Below the pieces are notes generated by a model. That model did no database searches, was not told the origin of the DNA, and worked only from the letters and a program-made list of their open reading frames with translations. Both the position numbers and the translations under genes were made by a program. This document shows positions 34,497 through 37,425 of a stretch of DNA of 37,425 nucleotides, in pieces. The stretch lies in NCBI GenBank assembly GCA_027486035.1, contig JAIXPX010000027.1, positions 1 to 37,425 on the forward strand, written 5' to 3'. This DNA is from Erythrobacteraceae bacterium. GTDB taxonomy: Bacteria; Pseudomonadota; Alphaproteobacteria; Sphingomonadales; Sphingomonadaceae. Position 1 is the stretch's first letter, and every line of letters starts with the position of its first letter.

Positions 34497-35276
34497 ATGA
34501 CCACCGCCACTCTCCCAGATCCGGCCGCCGTCTCCGGGGCCAGCGCACCGCTCGGCAGCGGGCTCGAGGTGATCTCGATCGCCAAGAGCTATGACAAGCG
34601 GGCGGTGCTGACCGATATCTCGCTGAGCGTGGCGAAGGGTGAGGTGCTCGGCCTGCTCGGGCCTAACGGCGCCGGCAAGACGACCTGCTTCTATTCGATC
34701 ATGGGCCTCGTGAAGCCGGATTCGGGCCGCATCCTGATGGACGGCGAGGATGTGACCAAGCTGCCCATGTACCGCCGTGCGATCCTCGGGCTGGGTTATC
34801 TGCCCCAGGAAACCAGCATCTTCCGCGGCATGACGGTGGAACAGAACATCGCCTGCGTGCTGGAACTGGTGGAGCCCGACAAGCACGTCCGCGCTTCCGA
34901 ACTGGAGCGGCTGCTCGACGAATTCGGCCTCACCCGCCTGCGCGAATCGCCCGCGATGGCGCTGTCGGGCGGTGAGCGGCGGCGTTGCGAGATCGCCCGT
35001 GCGCTGGCGGCCAAGCCCTCGATCATGCTGCTGGATGAACCCTTCGCAGGGATCGACCCGCTCTCGATCAGCGATATCCGCGATCTGGTAAAGGACCTGA
35101 AGCAGCGCGGGATCGGGGTGCTGATCACCGACCATAACGTGCGCGAGACGCTCGACATCGTGGACCGCGCCTGCATCATCTACGGCGGTCAGGTGCTGTT
35201 TGCCGGGAGCCCGCAGGAGCTGGTTGCCGACGAGAACGTGAGGCGGCTCTATCTCGGCGAGAGCTTCACGCTTTAG
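34497..35276 (+). CDS. lptB: LPS export ABC transporter ATP-binding protein
   Basis: The ATPase of the LptBFG complex that drives lipopolysaccharide from the inner membrane to the outer membrane. The 259-residue protein has Walker A GPNGAGKTT (Lys61), a Q-loop in YLPQETSIFRGMTVEQNI (typical of LptB), the signature ALSGGERRRCEIARAL, and Walker B IMLLDEPFAGIDPLS followed by the switch His in ITDHNVRET. The N-terminal 20 residues are a variable extension. The lptA/lptC genes that often precede it are not here. rpoN begins 9 nt after the stop, the common lptB-rpoN pairing. The 241-nt spacer upstream contains TTGCGC-GGC-GCGCAA (34346-34360) and a GANTC site (34485-34489). Confidence 0.95.
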   Translation: MTTATLPDPAAVSGASAPLGSGLEVISIAKSYDKRAVLTDISLSVAKGEVLGLLGPNGAGKTTCFYSIMGLVKPDSGRILMDGEDVTKLPMYRRAILGLGYLPQETSIFRGMTVEQNIACVLELVEPDKHVRASELERLLDEFGLTRLRESPAMALSGGERRRCEIARALAAKPSIMLLDEPFAGIDPLSISDIRDLVKDLKQRGIGVLITDHNVRETLDIVDRACIIYGGQVLFAGSPQELVADENVRRLYLGESFTL

Positions 35277-35285
35277 CGTTCCGCC

Positions 35286-36800
35286 ATGGCGCTCGGCCCA
35301 CGCCTTGACCTCAGGCAATCGCAATCGCTGGTGATGACGCCGCAATTGCAGCAGGCGATCAAGCTGCTGGCGGCCTCCAACCTCGAGATCGAGACCTTCA
35401 TTGCCGAGGCGCTGGAGGCCAATCCGCTGCTCGACACCGGCGGGCCTGCCGAACCCGGCGAGCCCGAGCGGATCGAACTCGCTGCGCCTGCGGGCGAGGA
35501 GGCGACCGCCGACCAGCTCATGCTGGCAGGCGGGGGCGAAGGCGATGCGCCGCTCGACCTGTCCTCCGTGGACCGCGACTGGGACACCGGGGACGGAGAG
35601 GCGCGCAATGCCCGCGATGCCGAGTGGGGCGCGGCAGCGGGCGGCGGCGCAGGCGATTTCGACGACATGCCCGACTGGGAACAGCTGCGGGCGGCCGAAG
35701 TCACGCTGGCCGAGCATCTCGAAGGCCAGATCGGCCCGCTCACCGACGATCCGCGCACCGCCTTCATCGCGCGCCACATCATCGGCTTGCTCGACGAGGC
35801 GGGCTATCTTCCGGCGACGCTCGAGGAGGTGGCCGGGGATCTCGGGGTGGAGCTGTTCGAGGCCGAGGCGGCGCTGATGCTGGTGCAGTCGCTCGATCCC
35901 TCGGGCGTGGGGGCGCGCAATCTTGCCGAATGCATCGCCATTCAGGCGCGCGAGGCGGACCGATACGACCCCTGCATGGCCGCGCTGATCGCCAACCTCG
36001 ACCTTGTCGCACGCGGCGAGGTCGAGCGGCTGAAGCGCCTGTGCCGGGTCGACGACGAGGATTTCGCCGACATGCTGCGCGAGCTGCGCGGCTACAATCC
36101 GCGCCCGGGCCTTGCCTTCGCGGCTTCCGAGGCGGGGACAGTGGTGCCCGATATCCTGGTCAGCGCCAATGCGGGCGGGGGTTGGGACATCGCCCTCAAC
36201 GAGGAGACCCTGCCCAAGCTGATCGTAAACCGCGGCTATTTCCTGGAACTGAACGCAGGCGCGACCAACAGGGAATCGCAGGGCTGGCTCAAGGAAAAGC
36301 TCGCCGACGCCCACTGGCTGATCCGCGCGCTCGACCAGCGGCAGAAGACCATCCTCAAGACTGCTGCCGAGATCGTGAAGCAGCAGGACGGGTTCTTCCG
36401 CCGCGGCGTTTCCGAGCTGCGCCCGCTCACCCTGCGCGAGGTTGCCGAGCAGATCGGGATGCACGAGAGCACGGTCAGCCGCGTGACCAGCAACAAGTAT
36501 CTCGCCTGCGCGCGCGGAACCTTCGAGCTGAAATACTTCTTCACCAGCGGCGTCGGCCGGATCGGGGATAGCGGCGAGGGCGAGGGCGGTGCCTCCAGCG
36601 CGGCGATCAAGGCGCGGATCAGGGCGCTGATCGATGCCGAGACGGCCAAGAACATCCTTTCCGACCAGCAGCTCGCCGAAATGCTCCAGAAAGAGGGCTT
36701 CGATCTCGCCCGGCGCACGGTGGCGAAATATCGCGAGGCCATTGGTCTGGGTTCGAGCGCGGAGCGCAGGCGGGCGAAGAAACTCGCCAGCGTCTCCTAG
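35286..36800 (+). CDS. rpoN: RNA polymerase sigma-54 factor
   Basis: Alternative sigma factor that needs AAA+ activators and recognises -24/-12 promoters. The 504-residue protein starts MALGPRLDLRQSQSLVMTPQLQQAIKLL (region I, Gln-rich, activator-responsive), has an acidic/Gly-rich variable region II (about 50-125), the core-binding domain, the helix-turn-helix LTLREVAEQIGMHESTVSRV and the RpoN box ARRTVAKYRE (475-484). It is complete. The usual downstream hpf and ptsN genes are absent; ctrA follows instead after 200 nt. A stem GCAGGTG/CACCTGC (36822-36846), or the alternative GGTGT/ACACC, lies just after the stop but lacks a T-tract. Confidence 0.96.
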   Translation: MALGPRLDLRQSQSLVMTPQLQQAIKLLAASNLEIETFIAEALEANPLLDTGGPAEPGEPERIELAAPAGEEATADQLMLAGGGEGDAPLDLSSVDRDWDTGDGEARNARDAEWGAAAGGGAGDFDDMPDWEQLRAAEVTLAEHLEGQIGPLTDDPRTAFIARHIIGLLDEAGYLPATLEEVAGDLGVELFEAEAALMLVQSLDPSGVGARNLAECIAIQAREADRYDPCMAALIANLDLVARGEVERLKRLCRVDDEDFADMLRELRGYNPRPGLAFAASEAGTVVPDILVSANAGGGWDIALNEETLPKLIVNRGYFLELNAGATNRESQGWLKEKLADAHWLIRALDQRQKTILKTAAEIVKQQDGFFRRGVSELRPLTLREVAEQIGMHESTVSRVTSNKYLACARGTFELKYFFTSGVGRIGDSGEGEGGASSAAIKARIRALIDAETAKNILSDQQLAEMLQKEGFDLARRTVAKYREAIGLGSSAERRRAKKLASVS

Positions 36801-36868
36801 GCAGCGTCCTCGGGAAATGGCGCAGGTGTAAACACCCGGCACCTGCAAAAGCGCGCCCTGCGGGGTGT

Positions 36869-36946
36869 GACTCTAATGGCTCACCGGGAAAGCTTAACGG
36901 CGGAAACCACTTATTAACCTTTTTTGGTGAGAAGTTGCGTGGTTAA
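36869..36946 (+). promoter_or_regulatory. ctrA upstream control region with GANTC and TTAA sites
   Basis: The 200-nt rpoN-ctrA spacer holds a single GANTC site (GACTC, 36869-36873), the target of the CcrM methylase in alphaproteobacteria, and three TTAA half-sites (36894-36897, 36914-36917, 36943-36946) in TTAACGG, TTAACC and GGTTAAC contexts. In Caulobacter ctrA is controlled by GANTC methylation and by CtrA itself at TTAA-N7-TTAA sites; the spacing here does not give a canonical full site. Regulation by both is inferred. Confidence 0.5.
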
Positions 36947-37000
36947 CAGGCGGCAACCTCTCCTAAGTGGGGGTTACAAAGCGTATCACAGGGGACAGAA

Positions 37001-37425
37001 ATGCGCGTTCTGCTGATCGAAGACGAACCGACGACCGCCAAGGCGATCGAGCTGATGCTCACCACCGAAGGCTTCAATGTCTATTCGACCGACCTCGGTG
37101 AGGAAGGCCTCGATCTGGGCAAGCTGTATGATTACGATATCATCCTGCTCGATCTGAACCTGCCCGACATGCATGGTTACGACGTTCTCAAGAAGCTGCG
37201 CGTCGCCAAGGTGCAGACCCCGGTGCTGATCCTTTCGGGCATCAGCGAAATGGATTCGAAAATCCGCAGCTTCGGCTTCGGGGCTGACGATTACGTGACC
37301 AAGCCCTTCCACCGCGAAGAACTGGTCGCCCGCATCTATGCCGTGGTGCGCCGCTCGAAGGGCCATTCGCAGTCGGTCATCCGCACCGGCAAGCTCGCCG
37401 TGAACCTCGACGCCAAGACGGTCGA
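37001..37425 (+). CDS. ctrA: Cell-cycle response regulator CtrA, N-terminal part (cut by window edge)
   Basis: OmpR-family master regulator of the alphaproteobacterial cell cycle and motility. 141 codons are in the window. The receiver domain begins [20 protein letters not shown]; the phospho-acceptor is Asp51 in [17 protein letters not shown], and the conserved Lys101 is in [13 protein letters not shown]. The sequence [20 protein letters not shown] leads into the winged-helix DNA-binding domain, cut off at the right end. GGGGA lies 5 nt before the ATG. The almost word-for-word CtrA-like receiver makes the identification firm. In Sphingomonadales CtrA is often non-essential and controls flagella and gene-transfer functions (established for relatives). 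Confidence 0.95.
   Translation, partial: MRVLLIEDEPTTAKAIELMLTTEGFNVYSTDLGEEGLDLGKLYDYDIILLDLNLPDMHGYDVLKKLRVAKVQTPVLILSGISEMDSKIRSFGFGADDYVTKPFHREELVARIYAVVRRSKGHSQSVIRTGKLAVNLDAKTV

Noticed and set aside
36914..36946. A canonical CtrA box (TTAA-N7-TTAA) before ctrA
   Set aside because: The three TTAA words are 16 and 25 nt apart, so no full site is formed; kept only as half-sites.

Overview
The window looks like chromosomal DNA of a GC-rich alphaproteobacterium, most likely Sphingomonadales and probably the Erythrobacteraceae. This is inferred from the CtrA response regulator with a GANTC site in its promoter, the prfA-prmC-DUF4167 neighbourhood, the lptB-rpoN-ctrA order, the gpmA-purE-purK-folA-ribF-ileS order and the style of the proteins. 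I see no insertion sequence, prophage, integrase, CRISPR array or plasmid gene, so this is core or lightly accessory chromosome.

Layout. (1) 1-4581, minus strand: gpmA, purE, purK, folA, ribF and ileS (cut by the left end), mostly joined by 1-4 nt start/stop overlaps, with a 53-residue small protein gene upstream. (2) 4625-4745, plus: promoter and tRNA-Thr(GGT). (3) 5035-8398, plus: a compact operon with an atypical short-chain dehydrogenase, both E1 subunits of a 2-oxoacid dehydrogenase, a free-standing 77-residue lipoyl domain and an NTF2/SnoaL-like protein. No E2 acyltransferase or E3 is present. (4) 8439-10160: a membrane-embedded CadC-like regulator, divergent from a small membrane protein, with an 11-bp-period direct repeat between them. 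(5) 10217-14216: a secreted DUF305-LVIVD fusion, a class A beta-lactamase-like hydrolase and a small lipoprotein. (6) 14426-19738: polA facing a CDC48-type double AAA ATPase. (7) 19739-20224: an intergenic region with a strong minus-strand intrinsic terminator that belongs to no protein gene, hence a candidate sRNA. (8) 20225-24366, plus: five coupled genes, namely CoA-transferase subunit A, a secreted HAD-like protein, CoA-transferase subunit B, an alpha/beta hydrolase and a family III CoA-transferase. (9) 24363-32969, minus: hisS, prfA, prmC, DUF4167, lnt, metK and a DUF418 membrane protein. (10) 33076-37425: ppa, a hairpin-dense spacer, a small membrane protein, lptB, rpoN and the 5' part of ctrA.

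How the genes work together. Most are housekeeping genes: purine, folate and flavin synthesis, tRNA charging, translation termination, lipoprotein maturation, SAM synthesis, LPS export and cell-cycle control. The two catabolic-looking plus-strand operons are the most interesting blocks. One carries a TPP dehydrogenase with only a lipoyl carrier as partner. The other places a periplasmic-type HAD protein between two CoA-transferase subunits.

A second layer is a family of at least four dispersed 80-95 bp palindromic elements whose arms share the end CGTC and are themselves hairpins. One supplies the ribF stop codon, one lies between convergent polA and the AAA gene, and two lie in tandem between hisS and prfA, one ending 14 nt before the prfA start. 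Stem changes between copies are compensated, which suggests the structure is maintained.
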